Virus record (IMG/VR): IMGVR_UViG_3300027782_000079
Location: 1 to 64,000 of that record
Direction: 5' to 3' (one strand)
Length of the DNA stretch: 64,000 bases
Source: a virus
The notes under the pieces were generated by a model. That model made no database searches, was not told the DNA's origin, and saw only the letters and a program-made list of their open reading frames with translations. Positions 1 to 8,300 of the stretch are shown piece by piece. The stretch's first letter is position 1. Every line of letters begins with the position of its first letter. The position numbers were made by a program, and so were the translations under genes.

Positions 1-6
1 ATTTTC

Positions 7-330
7 TTGCCGAAAGTTATTTCGGCAGCGACTGCTGAGAACACATCCAGTGTAGCATTGCAACTTCCCGGACGGAACAAGTTCGTGGTGCAAGTCGTGG
101 CATCGAGTGGAACGCCTACGCTGGGAGTAAAGTTGCAAGGATCGCTTATCGGAGACGTTTCAGAAGCCCATGGTTCGGCGAATTGGATCACAATCGGATC
201 ACAAATTACAACGGTTTCCATTACTTCACTATCAGACAACAGTCCCTATGTGTTGTATAGGGTTGTGACCAGTGCCGCTGTCGGTAGTTCGGCAAGCATC
301 ACCGTGCATTTTGCTGCAATTCAAGAATAA
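7..330 (+). CDS. Small beta-rich virion protein, possibly 5'-truncated
   Basis: A 107-residue product read from a TTG. The frame stays open to the first base of the window, so the true start may lie outside it. The sequence is rich in Val, Ser, Thr and Ala, has no charged clusters and no transmembrane segment, and alternates like a beta-sandwich, ending in ITVHFAAIQE. Small proteins of this look often sit between capsid and sheath genes in phages, as decoration or neck-associated proteins. That placement fits here because the sheath gene follows two genes later. This is inferred from composition and position only; no diagnostic motif is visible. Confidence 0.5.
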   Translation: MPKVISAATAENTSSVALQLPGRNKFVVQVVASSGTPTLGVKLQGSLIGDVSEAHGSANWITIGSQITTVSITSLSDNSPYVLYRVVTSAAVGSSASITVHFAAIQE

Positions 331-345
331 CACAGGGAGAAAAAA

Positions 346-699
346 ATGCCGCCAAGAGCATCCGTCCAGAAGACTGTCGAAGAAGTGACCCCCGAAGTGA
401 CGCCCGAAGTGACCCCCGAAGTGACCCCCGAAGTAGTTGCGGAAGCAGTTGCTGAGGCTGTGCCGGAAATAATTCCAGAGCCTGTCACTGTGCAAGTTTC
501 GGCAGAGCCCTCAAATCCATTTTTTGTTCAGCACGTGGAGGAAGCTCCCGTTTTCTTGGAAAAATGGGCATCATTAAAAGGAGGCATTTCCGCCGAGGTG
601 CTTGGAACCTTTGTTTTCATTGCCCGCCAACAGAACTGGATTGTCGATACCCCTTCAGGATGGCAAAACAAACTTTCAAGCTGGATTGACAACAATTAA
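346..699 (+). CDS. Hypothetical protein with EVTP repeats
   Basis: 117 residues, ATG start behind AGGGAG, 15 bases after the preceding stop. Residues 13-28 are four tandem EVTP units, followed by an acidic Val/Ala/Glu stretch that is probably unstructured. The C-terminal half (from about residue 60) looks folded, with Trp and aromatic residues (FLEKW, NWIVD, SGWQNKLSSWIDNN). The family is not recognised. Its position between a putative decoration protein and the tail sheath suggests a head-tail or virion component with a flexible acidic arm, but this is positional inference. Confidence 0.55.
   Translation: MPPRASVQKTVEEVTPEVTPEVTPEVTPEVVAEAVAEAVPEIIPEPVTVQVSAEPSNPFFVQHVEEAPVFLEKWASLKGGISAEVLGTFVFIARQQNWIVDTPSGWQNKLSSWIDNN
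382..429 (+). repeat. 4 x 12-bp tandem repeat (EVTP units)
   Basis: Four direct 12-base units with one or no differences encode Glu-Val-Thr-Pro in frame. The unit length keeps the reading frame, so copy number could change by slippage without breaking the gene. Confidence 0.9.
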
Positions 700-763
700 T
701 AATGCGAAAATAGCATCAAATGGTTTGATAATTATACAACATCGACACAAGGAGTAAACATCC

Positions 764-3496
764 ATGCCAGTAGGATTTCGCGGTGCAGTTCTCTCAGCCC
801 CCGGTGTGGCTGCATATATCGATGACAGTCAGGCAACGTCTGCTGCATCAGTTACTACCAGAAGCGTGACAGTCGTCGGTGTTGCAGAGCGTGGCATTCC
901 GAATGTGGCGGTTGCGATCAGCAATGCCTCAACTGCCCGCGCTATCTACGGAACCGGATCAACGGCAACTCCTCTTGTTGACGGAATCATTCGCGCACTG
1001 AATGCTGGTGCTGGATTGGTTTATGGAATCCGGACTGGACGAGCAAAGCCCTTTGCTACTTCGTTGATGAAAGACGGTGTAGAGGGCATCTCTGTTGTGA
1101 CGAACGAGTACGGAAAGTTCGCCAAGTCTTGGTACCTGACTGTTGGTGCTTCAACCAATACCATTACACAAAATAGCGCGTCAAGGGGTAAGAAGGTGTC
1201 AATTACCCTTGACAACGGAACGACCTATTCGGTAGACAACATTGGCAAGAGCCTTATAAACATTATTGGAACAACCGCACTTGCAGGACGCTGTGAAGTA
1301 ACTGCAGACAAGATTAATCTACAAAGATCAGCAAATGAAACTGCATCGTTCACAATTACATCCACACAGACATTTCTAGCAGGCGGCGGAACAGGATGTA
1401 CAATCAGTCTAGCAGCCTCAGCGACAACAGTTACTGGTGGAGCCACCCTTGGAACTGGAGCTGGAGGAACTGGATACGCAGTTGGCGACGTTCTAAGTGT
1501 GGGCAGTGGTGGTGGCTCAATCACGGTTACTGGTACAAACGGCCTAACGGGCGCAATTACAACGTTTACCCCGGGAAATGGCGGATCCTACACTGCATCC
1601 GCAGCTAACTTGACAACTGGTGTTCTCTCTGGGGGAATTTCTTCTCCTGTGCAGGTAATTACAGTATCGGCAACTGGAGGAACCTACAGCGGAACAGTCA
1701 ATGGCACGCTACAGGGCGCTCTTGGTGTTGGCCAATACGTTGTTGGAACCGGAATTCCTGCGCTAACAACAATAACTGGCATTAATACTGGAACAAGCAA
1801 GGTCACAGTCACCGGCTCGGGCGGCGCTGGAACATACATTGTCAGTAACACCTTTAGTGGCACCTCTATTGCTGCGAAAGCGTATCCTTCGGCTACGGAC
1901 TTCACTACATATGGATACAATTTTTCCGATTATACCCGACTTGAGACTCTGATCAATGCCATCAACGCTAGCGGAATCTTTGTGGCGCAATTGGCTAGTG
2001 GTGCAAGTCTTGGCGCCTACACGTCTACCATCGATCAAGTTGTAGCACCAGCAGATGCATTTGCGTCCAACGTGGGCGGCTCGTCTGGCACGCCATTCGT
2101 GCTCACAGCCAATGTCAACGCAATGGTTGATGCGATCAACAACGACAATGTGCTTGGCTCTGTGCTTACAGCTACGTTCAAACGAAATGTTTCTGATATT
2201 CCCAACGGAACGTATCTTTTCCAGTATTATATTCCCGCCGTTGTCACTGGATCCATTGCTGGATCGACATTGACTGTTGCCGCAACTTCGTCCGGCAGTC
2301 TTGCAATCGGAAACATTATTTCGGGACAAGGAATCATTCCGGGAACAACCATTACCTCTGGAAGTGGGTCGTCATGGGGGCTTAGCACGTCGCAAGACGC
2401 CAGTGTTACTGCATCGATTACTGCACAGGTTCTGACGGTAACAGCGGTCGGATCGGGAACGCTTCGTATTGGACACACACTTTCCAACAGCGGCTCGACG
2501 GTCACGAGTGGAACGATCATCACGGGATTTGGAACCGGCTCTGGGGGAATTGGCACATATATCCTCAACAATTCGCAAACTGTATCCAGCGGCACAATCA
2601 CTGCCTCTGTCGCAAGCACCACGATCACCGCTACCGGCACGGCTGGAACAATTGCGGATTATGATCCTGCAGTTATTGCATCCGATTGGACCAATGCGTT
2701 TACTGTGGCTCAGAATATTGATTCCTACTTGGTCGTTCCAATGACGGATTCCAGCACCTATCACGCAACGGCGCTCGCGCATGTCAATGCGATGTCAATG
2801 CCAAAGGGAAACAGCGAACGACTGGCGATTCTTGGCGGATCGCTTGGAGAGACGGCTAGCGCAGCGAAAGCTCGGGCTGCGGGTCTTAATGACAAACGCG
2901 CTGTACTGGTCTGGCCGGGAATTCGGGATTATGACGTGTATGGAAACATTCAAGTACTTCCTCCATATTATTTTGCTGCACAATTGGCGGGAATTCTTTC
3001 TTTCCAGAATGATCCTTCAACTCCTTTGACGAACAAGATCATCAACATCAATGGCATTGAAACCATTTCTTCTCCTGCGACCATTGACGATCTGGTTAAT
3101 AACGGAGTATTTACATTCAGAAATGATCCTGCAAGAGGATTTGTAGTTGTTCAATCTTTGACAACATGGACGGGAGATCTGAAGTTTGCTCGCAGGGAAA
3201 TCAGCACAGTTCGCGCTGCTGATGCAACCATGAAGCTGGTTCGCGAAAGAATTTCCCAGTTTGTTGGCTTAAAGAATACAATGCAATTGAAGAGTGAGAT
3301 TCTCAGGTCTGCAATTTCAGGATTGGAAGAGGCAAAGAACTCAGGATACATTGTTGATGATCCTACAAATCCTTCTTTGTATCCTGCATATACCGGAGTA
3401 AATGTACGTGCAGTGGGAGATTCAATATACGTTGATTTCAACATTTCTCCAGCCAAACCAGCCAACTACATTTTGATTACCGCTTACGTTTCCTAA
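764..3496 (+). CDS. Tail sheath protein with large inserted beta modules
   Basis: Contractile tail sheath subunit, 910 residues, against a usual 400-600 or so. The N-terminal region (VGVAERG, then IYGTGS and [13 protein letters not shown]) and the C-terminal 280 residues are sheath-like. The C-terminal part has the ordered set seen in sheaths: a VLVWPG strand, ASIDDL-like and GVFTFRND segments, [23 protein letters not shown] and the final [19 protein letters not shown], which pairs neighbouring subunits. Two Gly/Ser/Thr-rich insertions interrupt the core, at about residues 207-372 (one module A and one module B) and 491-630 (two module B copies). The ATG follows AAGGAG. The tail tube gene is next, the normal order. 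The family call is strong; the insertions are the odd part and probably face outwards. Confidence 0.9.
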   Translation: MPVGFRGAVLSAPGVAAYIDDSQATSAASVTTRSVTVVGVAERGIPNVAVAISNASTARAIYGTGSTATPLVDGIIRALNAGAGLVYGIRTGRAKPFATSLMKDGVEGISVVTNEYGKFAKSWYLTVGASTNTITQNSASRGKKVSITLDNGTTYSVDNIGKSLINIIGTTALAGRCEVTADKINLQRSANETASFTITSTQTFLAGGGTGCTISLAASATTVTGGATLGTGAGGTGYAVGDVLSVGSGGGSITVTGTNGLTGAITTFTPGNGGSYTASAANLTTGVLSGGISSPVQVITVSATGGTYSGTVNGTLQGALGVGQYVVGTGIPALTTITGINTGTSKVTVTGSGGAGTYIVSNTFSGTSIAAKAYPSATDFTTYGYNFSDYTRLETLINAINASGIFVAQLASGASLGAYTSTIDQVVAPADAFASNVGGSSGTPFVLTANVNAMVDAINNDNVLGSVLTATFKRNVSDIPNGTYLFQYYIPAVVTGSIAGSTLTVAATSSGSLAIGNIISGQGIIPGTTITSGSGSSWGLSTSQDASVTASITAQVLTVTAVGSGTLRIGHTLSNSGSTVTSGTIITGFGTGSGGIGTYILNNSQTVSSGTITASVASTTITATGTAGTIADYDPAVIASDWTNAFTVAQNIDSYLVVPMTDSSTYHATALAHVNAMSMPKGNSERLAILGGSLGETASAAKARAAGLNDKRAVLVWPGIRDYDVYGNIQVLPPYYFAAQLAGILSFQNDPSTPLTNKIININGIETISSPATIDDLVNNGVFTFRNDPARGFVVVQSLTTWTGDLKFARREISTVRAADATMKLVRERISQFVGLKNTMQLKSEILRSAISGLEEAKNSGYIVDDPTNPSLYPAYTGVNVRAVGDSIYVDFNISPAKPANYILITAYVS

Positions 3497-3521
3497 AAGG
3501 TAGAAAAAGGAGTATTTGACA

Positions 3522-4202
3522 ATGGCCGATTTAAGCAATAGCAGAGTACTTGTAGGCGGAAAAGTTTTAATCAAAATGGACGGAAGAACCGTTGGGTTTG
3601 CAAATGAGGCCGACTGCACTGACAATTATGGCATGCAGCCCATTCACGTTCTTGGGCAGTTGCAAGCGATTGAGTACGTGCCTACAGTGGCGCAACATTC
3701 AATTAGCATGAGTGTCATGGTGTTGCGAGACACCAGCCTTATTGATGCAAATCTGGAGCCTAACGGAGCAGGAAATTTTGGTTTCCTTTCTTCGGCTGAA
3801 AATACGCTTGGTTCTTCATTGGCAAATACATCGAAGAACATGGGATCCGCAACAGAGGCGCAACTAAAAGCCTCTACAAAAGGCTCCACTGGACCGGCGG
3901 GAGCGCTACGAGTTCTTCACGGCAAGACTTTTGATATTCAAATTGTTCAACAATACATGGAAAACAATCTTCCTGTATCAACTCCACTTGTTACCTATAA
4001 AAATTGCTATTTCAACAGTGGGACCGTTCGGGTGGGCGCAAACGCCATTGTTGTTCATCAATGTCAGTTTGTAGCACTTGATAGAGATGGCAACTTGAGC
4101 AACGGAACAGGAGGCGAGGGAGGAACTGCTCCTGATAAGGCGATTCCTACTCCTGTTGTGACAACGTCAGCGTCTGGCAGTGGCAGCAATACGACACGCT
4201 AG
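3522..4202 (+). CDS. Tail tube protein
   Basis: 226 residues. The ATG at 3522 sits 9 bases after AGGAG; a TTG at 3516 in the same frame is only 3 bases from it and is less likely. It lies 25 bases after the sheath stop, the standard sheath-tube order of contractile tails. The start (SNSRVLVGGKVLIKMDGRTVGFANEADCTDNYG) and the later beta-rich region (NCYFNSGTVRVGANAIVVHQCQFVALD) look like the beta-barrel tube fold of T4 gp19-like proteins. The last 30 residues are Gly/Thr/Ser-rich and probably disordered. The family is assigned from position and general beta pattern, not from a signature. Confidence 0.75.
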   Translation: MADLSNSRVLVGGKVLIKMDGRTVGFANEADCTDNYGMQPIHVLGQLQAIEYVPTVAQHSISMSVMVLRDTSLIDANLEPNGAGNFGFLSSAENTLGSSLANTSKNMGSATEAQLKASTKGSTGPAGALRVLHGKTFDIQIVQQYMENNLPVSTPLVTYKNCYFNSGTVRVGANAIVVHQCQFVALDRDGNLSNGTGGEGGTAPDKAIPTPVVTTSASGSGSNTTR

Positions 4203-4260
4203 TACATCCTTGTAATCGATACGTCTTTCTTGTCATTGGTAGAATAGCCGAAACAATTAT

Positions 4261-4294
4261 GAATGACTGTATGGTATGATCCATATAGTCATTC
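4261..4294 (+). promoter_or_regulatory. 14-bp dyad around a -10-like hexamer
   Basis: Arms 4261-4274 and 4281-4294 are complementary with one mismatch that becomes a G-U pair in RNA. The 6-base loop is TATGAT, preceded by TGG, which makes an extended -10 look-alike. No good -35 lies upstream. It sits between the tail tube and chaperone genes, with the chaperone ribosome binding site just downstream. It could be a weak terminator or attenuator (the following T-run is only four bases), an RNA processing hairpin, or an operator over a promoter. Confidence 0.5.
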
Positions 4295-4315
4295 ATCTTT
4301 TGCAAGGAGAAATAC

Positions 4316-4762
4316 ATGCCCCCCAAACCTGATAACGAGACCATTGCAGACACAAACAGCACGGAGTCCATTCAAGAACTTGTAGATCTCGCGAAAGCAA
4401 CGAATCGCCCGAAGTTTACACAAGACACAAAAGCGTATGACCCCAATAAACCGCTCGAAATTGACGGACCTGCTGGAAGAATCGGCGTAGTGCGTGGACA
4501 CATGAACTTGCAGCGTCTTGCTGGCAAAGCTGTCGCAACATCATTGCAGGGATTGAACGTTGATAACCGGACCTATGAAATGACATGGATGTCTGTCATG
4601 CTGCAGTTTGTCACGCAAGCTCCGGGATATCTGCCTGTGTATTGCAACGGCAATATCGATACGTTTATTGAGAACATCTACGAATTTGAAGACCTTCAGT
4701 ACTATTATCGCGAATGGGAAAACTGGAGAAATTCCTTTCGGGCCTCAAGAGCAGCAGTATAG
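4316..4762 (+). CDS. Tail assembly chaperone, short (zero-frame) product
   Basis: 148 residues, ATG 7 bases after AAGGAG. It lies between the tail tube and tape measure genes, where tail phages keep the gpG/gpGT-type assembly chaperones. The N-terminal 50 residues are polar and probably disordered; the rest is mixed helix (VRGHMNLQRLAGKAV, TWMSVMLQFVTQAPGYLP, EFEDLQYYYREWENW). A second open frame overlaps the 3' end and continues to 5321, the classic layout for a frameshifted long form. The short form should be the main product. No residue signature proves the family; the call rests on position, overlap and the slip site described separately. Confidence 0.75.
   Translation: MPPKPDNETIADTNSTESIQELVDLAKATNRPKFTQDTKAYDPNKPLEIDGPAGRIGVVRGHMNLQRLAGKAVATSLQGLNVDNRTYEMTWMSVMLQFVTQAPGYLPVYCNGNIDTFIENIYEFEDLQYYYREWENWRNSFRASRAAV
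4736..4742 (+). promoter_or_regulatory. Probable +1 programmed frameshift site (TTT CGG G)
   Basis: In the zero frame the codons are TCC TTT CGG GCC. Moving +1, the Phe tRNA slips from TTT (4736-4738) to TTC (4737-4739), still a fully cognate codon, and the next codon becomes GGG at 4740. The displaced A-site codon is CGG, expected to be slow in an A/T-leaning phage. The shift joins ...WRNSF to GPQEQQYREYLQ... and gives a fused product of about 334 residues. A -1 shift leads to the wrong frame; a -2 shift is possible in frame terms but no good -2 heptamer was found. An assembly indel is the alternative. Confidence 0.6.
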
Positions 4763-5321
4763 GGAATATTTGCAAGAACGCGCCTTGCGCGAACTCTACT
4801 CTTCCGAAATAATGGAGTGGTATAGAGTTCAGTATAATATTCCTCTTCCTGTTTTTTACAAAACTCCAGTAGAGGAAGATGTCGCGCACATAGATTTTTA
4901 TCGCAGGCAATACTGGAACGAAGTGCGTTGGGGCATACGAAATTGGGGAGACGATTCCCTCGATCTCAAAATGGCGCCCTTTACATACTTCCAGCCATAT
5001 GGAGGCGTATTGCCTCCTCCAAATGGTTTCGGTATTGAAACCGAGTATACGGTCAAGAATGAAAAATATCAGTTTACCAAAGATGCTTCAGAAGACATCA
5101 AGCCCGTAGAGTCTGTTCCCTATGAATATGACAAAGAGTATACTGTAAAGAGTAATTCAAACATTCCAATGCATGTTACCGAAGCTACCAGACAGCTCGA
5201 ATCAAGCAGGGTAGAAAGCACAACTACTTCATATGGTATTAATAATGAAGAGTACTGGGAAATGATAGATAAACTGCAAAATGATGATTCTTTGTGGGAT
5301 ACGATTGAAACATTAGAGTAA
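4740..5321 (+). CDS. Tail assembly chaperone, frameshift extension
   Basis: The frame from 4740 adds 193 residues to the first 141 of the short chaperone. It has no convincing start of its own; the frame opens upstream only through a TTG without a ribosome binding site. The extension begins as a Gln/Glu-rich helix (GPQEQQYREYLQERALREL), continues with aromatic-rich YSSEIMEWYRVQYNIPLPVFY and FYRRQYWNEVRWGIRNWGDD, and ends acidic and helical. By analogy with lambda gpGT, the long form would bind the tape measure protein while the shared N-terminal part recruits tube subunits. Its stop overlaps the tape measure ribosome binding site, so the two are probably translationally coupled. Confidence 0.65.
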   Translation, partial: GPQEQQYREYLQERALRELYSSEIMEWYRVQYNIPLPVFYKTPVEEDVAHIDFYRRQYWNEVRWGIRNWGDDSLDLKMAPFTYFQPYGGVLPPPNGFGIETEYTVKNEKYQFTKDASEDIKPVESVPYEYDKEYTVKSNSNIPMHVTEATRQLESSRVESTTTSYGINNEEYWEMIDKLQNDDSLWDTIETLE

Positions 5322-5333
5322 GGAAAAGTTGGT

Positions 5334-8300
5334 ATGGCGCCCGGACCTTCAAAAGGAGACATAGAACGACGAATTGGCCCACTCCCGTCAAGAGGCGATC
5401 CTGCTCTTTTGACAGCCTTAGGTAAACTCTCCGGAACTATTGATAAGCTTTCTGTTGCCGTTGCCGCATCGGGCAAATTAGCAACCGGCACTGGCCCTGC
5501 AGCGAATACGGGAGGAGTAAGCCCCCCCACTCCGCCCAACAGTGGAGGGGGAGCCTCAACACTCCCCACTGGGTCTCAGGGAGCAGGGGGAGCCTCAACA
5601 CTCCCCACTGGGCCTCAGGGAGCAGGGGGAGCCTCAACACCCCCCACTGGGCCTCAGGGAGCAGGGGGAGCTCCACCACTCCCCACTGGGCCTCAGGCGG
5701 CAAGCGGAGCTCCATACCTTCCTCCTCCATTCCAAGAGCCAAAAAAGGTCAAAGGTCCGGGATTATTCAGCCTTGTCAAAGCTGGCGCAAGCGCATTATC
5801 TGGTGCGGTCATTTCAAACATGGGCGCTGCAAGTGCTGAGGATTACCAGATTGGGCAACTGTCGCGACGAACACTTGATTCGTCCATGGGCATTCAGAAT
5901 TACCGTGACCGGTTGCGTCAATCCGCAATTGGAACCGGAGCTTCATTTGAGGAAGCGTTTCAATATTCAAAAACATCAACACGGTTCAAGGGATCGTTAA
6001 ACACAAGACAAGCTCAGGATCAGGCCGACAGCAGCTTGCAAAGCGCATTCGGGCTTGGAGCAGACCGCGGCGTGTATCAAGGAACTGTTGAAGCATTGGG
6101 TCGAGCCGGTGCAATCGGTGGTGGAGGGCAAGCCGCTGGCTTTGCGGGAGGAGATCAAAAAGCATTTGCGCAAACCATAGCGGAAACATTGGCAAAGGGC
6201 AAGTTGTTTGATCGCTTGGATGAAGTCATGGCTAGCATGTCGGAATTGACTCAGACAATTTCTTCTCGCGGCGGGCTTGTTGATCCTCAGAAACTTGGGG
6301 ATGCCATGGCCAAGGTGAACAAGGACATGCTCGGGAGTGTTGGTACCGATCCTCGTGCTCGCTCCATTCAGGAACGCGCACCACAGCTCATGGCCGGTTT
6401 GGACAAGCTGATGTCTGGAATGGGCAAGGACACACTAGGAATGGCGGTTTATTCTCAACAAAATCCGCAAGCAGGTGGTTTCGGCATCAAGAGCATGGTT
6501 GATTATCGCAGATCCATGGAAGGTGGAGATATTGAAGCCAAGGCTAAAATTTACTCTGGCGCTTTCAAAACCATGGGCGGTGACATAAATAAACTGGATT
6601 CAAACAGATCCATGATTGCCTCAAACATGTTAGCCAACAAGTACGGAATGTCGTATGACACCATGCAGGATATGTTAAAAGTTTCAAAAGCAATCACAAG
6701 TCCGAAAGGAAAAGACAATATAGCAGAGTTGAAATCAGAAGATAATCTGAGTCGGGTCTCATCAGATTACAAGTCGATCATGGCCAGAACAGACAAGGGA
6801 TCAGAAGGGACCATGCAGCTTGCCACGCGGCTCGGAGCAGCCGAAAGTGCATCAGAGATAAAAGACGCTCTCAATACAACAATCAAGGCCGCCGGTGAAA
6901 AAACGCAAACGCGAGGAGGACAAGAAACACTTTCAAAATTACAAGATGTCATGAAAAATGGCACCGATGTTGAAGACATGCGCAAACAGGCGCTATCTGC
7001 ACTTGCAAGCAAAAATGGTGAATTGAATTTAGGTGGAAACAGACTGGAGAATCCGCAAGTTGCGATGACGGATTTGACGGGTGCAATCAAGGATTTGTCT
7101 TCGCGAATGGCAGAAGTTCTTGCTCCCTCAATGGACAGGCTCAGCGAATCATTCAGGGCTGCAGCGGGAACAAATCCGACAGCTGTGAGAAACAATCCGC
7201 AAAACATGGAAGATAACACTAGCAGATATGCACGCAATGCTGCTGTTGGACTCGGTACGCTTGTGGCTTCCGGACTTGGCGCGGGTGCAGTGGGAATGAC
7301 AATGAATTCTTACAAAAGAATACGAAATTTCATGGGGGCGGGTGTCGAGGCAGCAGCAGACGCGGCTGCTGGTGGTCCCGGATCATCCGGTCCCGGACTA
7401 GGTTCTCGCTTGATGGGCAATTTATCAAGATTTGCTTCTAGTGGTGCAGGTCAGGTAATTGGAAAAGGATTGGCTTTTGGAGGAATTGCTGCAGGTGCAT
7501 ATTCGGCATATCACGACGTATCCGGAATGATGAGTGACGACAAACAAACACAAAAGCATTCCTTTGGAAGGACTCTGGCTGGTCTCGCAGGAGGAGCTCT
7601 TGCCGTTGGAGGCCTTGCTGCAGCCACAGGAGGTGTCGGCTTATTGGGCAGCGCAGGCGCGGCTGGACTAGGATATTCTGCCGGAAGTAATCTCTATGAT
7701 TGGGTCACTGGTGGCGGAGAGGGCGAAAAAGGCGGCAGAGCAGGCGGTGGAGGCGGTAGTGCCGACATTTCGTTGGCCAATGTCACAACCATGCGCGTCA
7801 CTACACTGATTGTCGAAGGTACGATTCAGGGCAATCTTGGCCCTAGCGGCAAGCCCGGTGGCGGTGGTGGCGGTGGTGGCGGTGGTGGCGGTGGTGGCGG
7901 CGGTGGCGGTGGAGGCAACGTATCTAATCCGCAAATTATCAACTACACACCGGACGATAACGTAGGCGACGCAATTCGCGACAGTCGCGCCGACCAGAGA
8001 ATGGCTGATGCCGTCAAGATTGTTGCACAGACAGGAACTGGAAATGGCCGCACCACAACGCCCAAACCCAGTGCGCGTGCAGGGTCCGGAGGCGGAAGTT
8101 TCAAGGGACCGGGCAGCGGCACAGTTGGCCCTGCAGGCGACGTTGGAGCGGATTGGGACGCAATTTCCAAAATTACTTATCAGAGCGAAAGTGGCGGAGA
8201 TGCAGGGCGCGTGTCTGACGGCAAAGATGATCCGGGTGGCCCAAGCTACGGATTGGTTCAATGGACTTCCTTGAACAACGGACAACAAATGCGTACTGGA

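Noticed and set aside
232-495. Minus-strand open frame opposite the EVTP-repeat gene
   Set aside because: It is the complement of the repeat region; its His/Gly repeats arise from the codons on the other strand, and it has no ribosome binding site.
686-716. TTGACA near the end of the EVTP gene as a promoter
   Set aside because: No -10 lies at 16-18 bases; the nearby TAATAAT is only 6 bases from it.
1225-2640. Several minus-strand open frames inside the sheath and fibre genes, rich in Val, Pro and Ala
   Set aside because: Pro/Val-rich antisense frames appear wherever the sense strand codes for Gly/Ser/Thr repeats. None has a start signal.
4608-4740. Independent start for the second chaperone frame at TTG 4608
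   Set aside because: No ribosome binding site, and the first 44 residues look unlike the rest. The part before 4740 is best seen as an out-of-frame shadow of the first chaperone.
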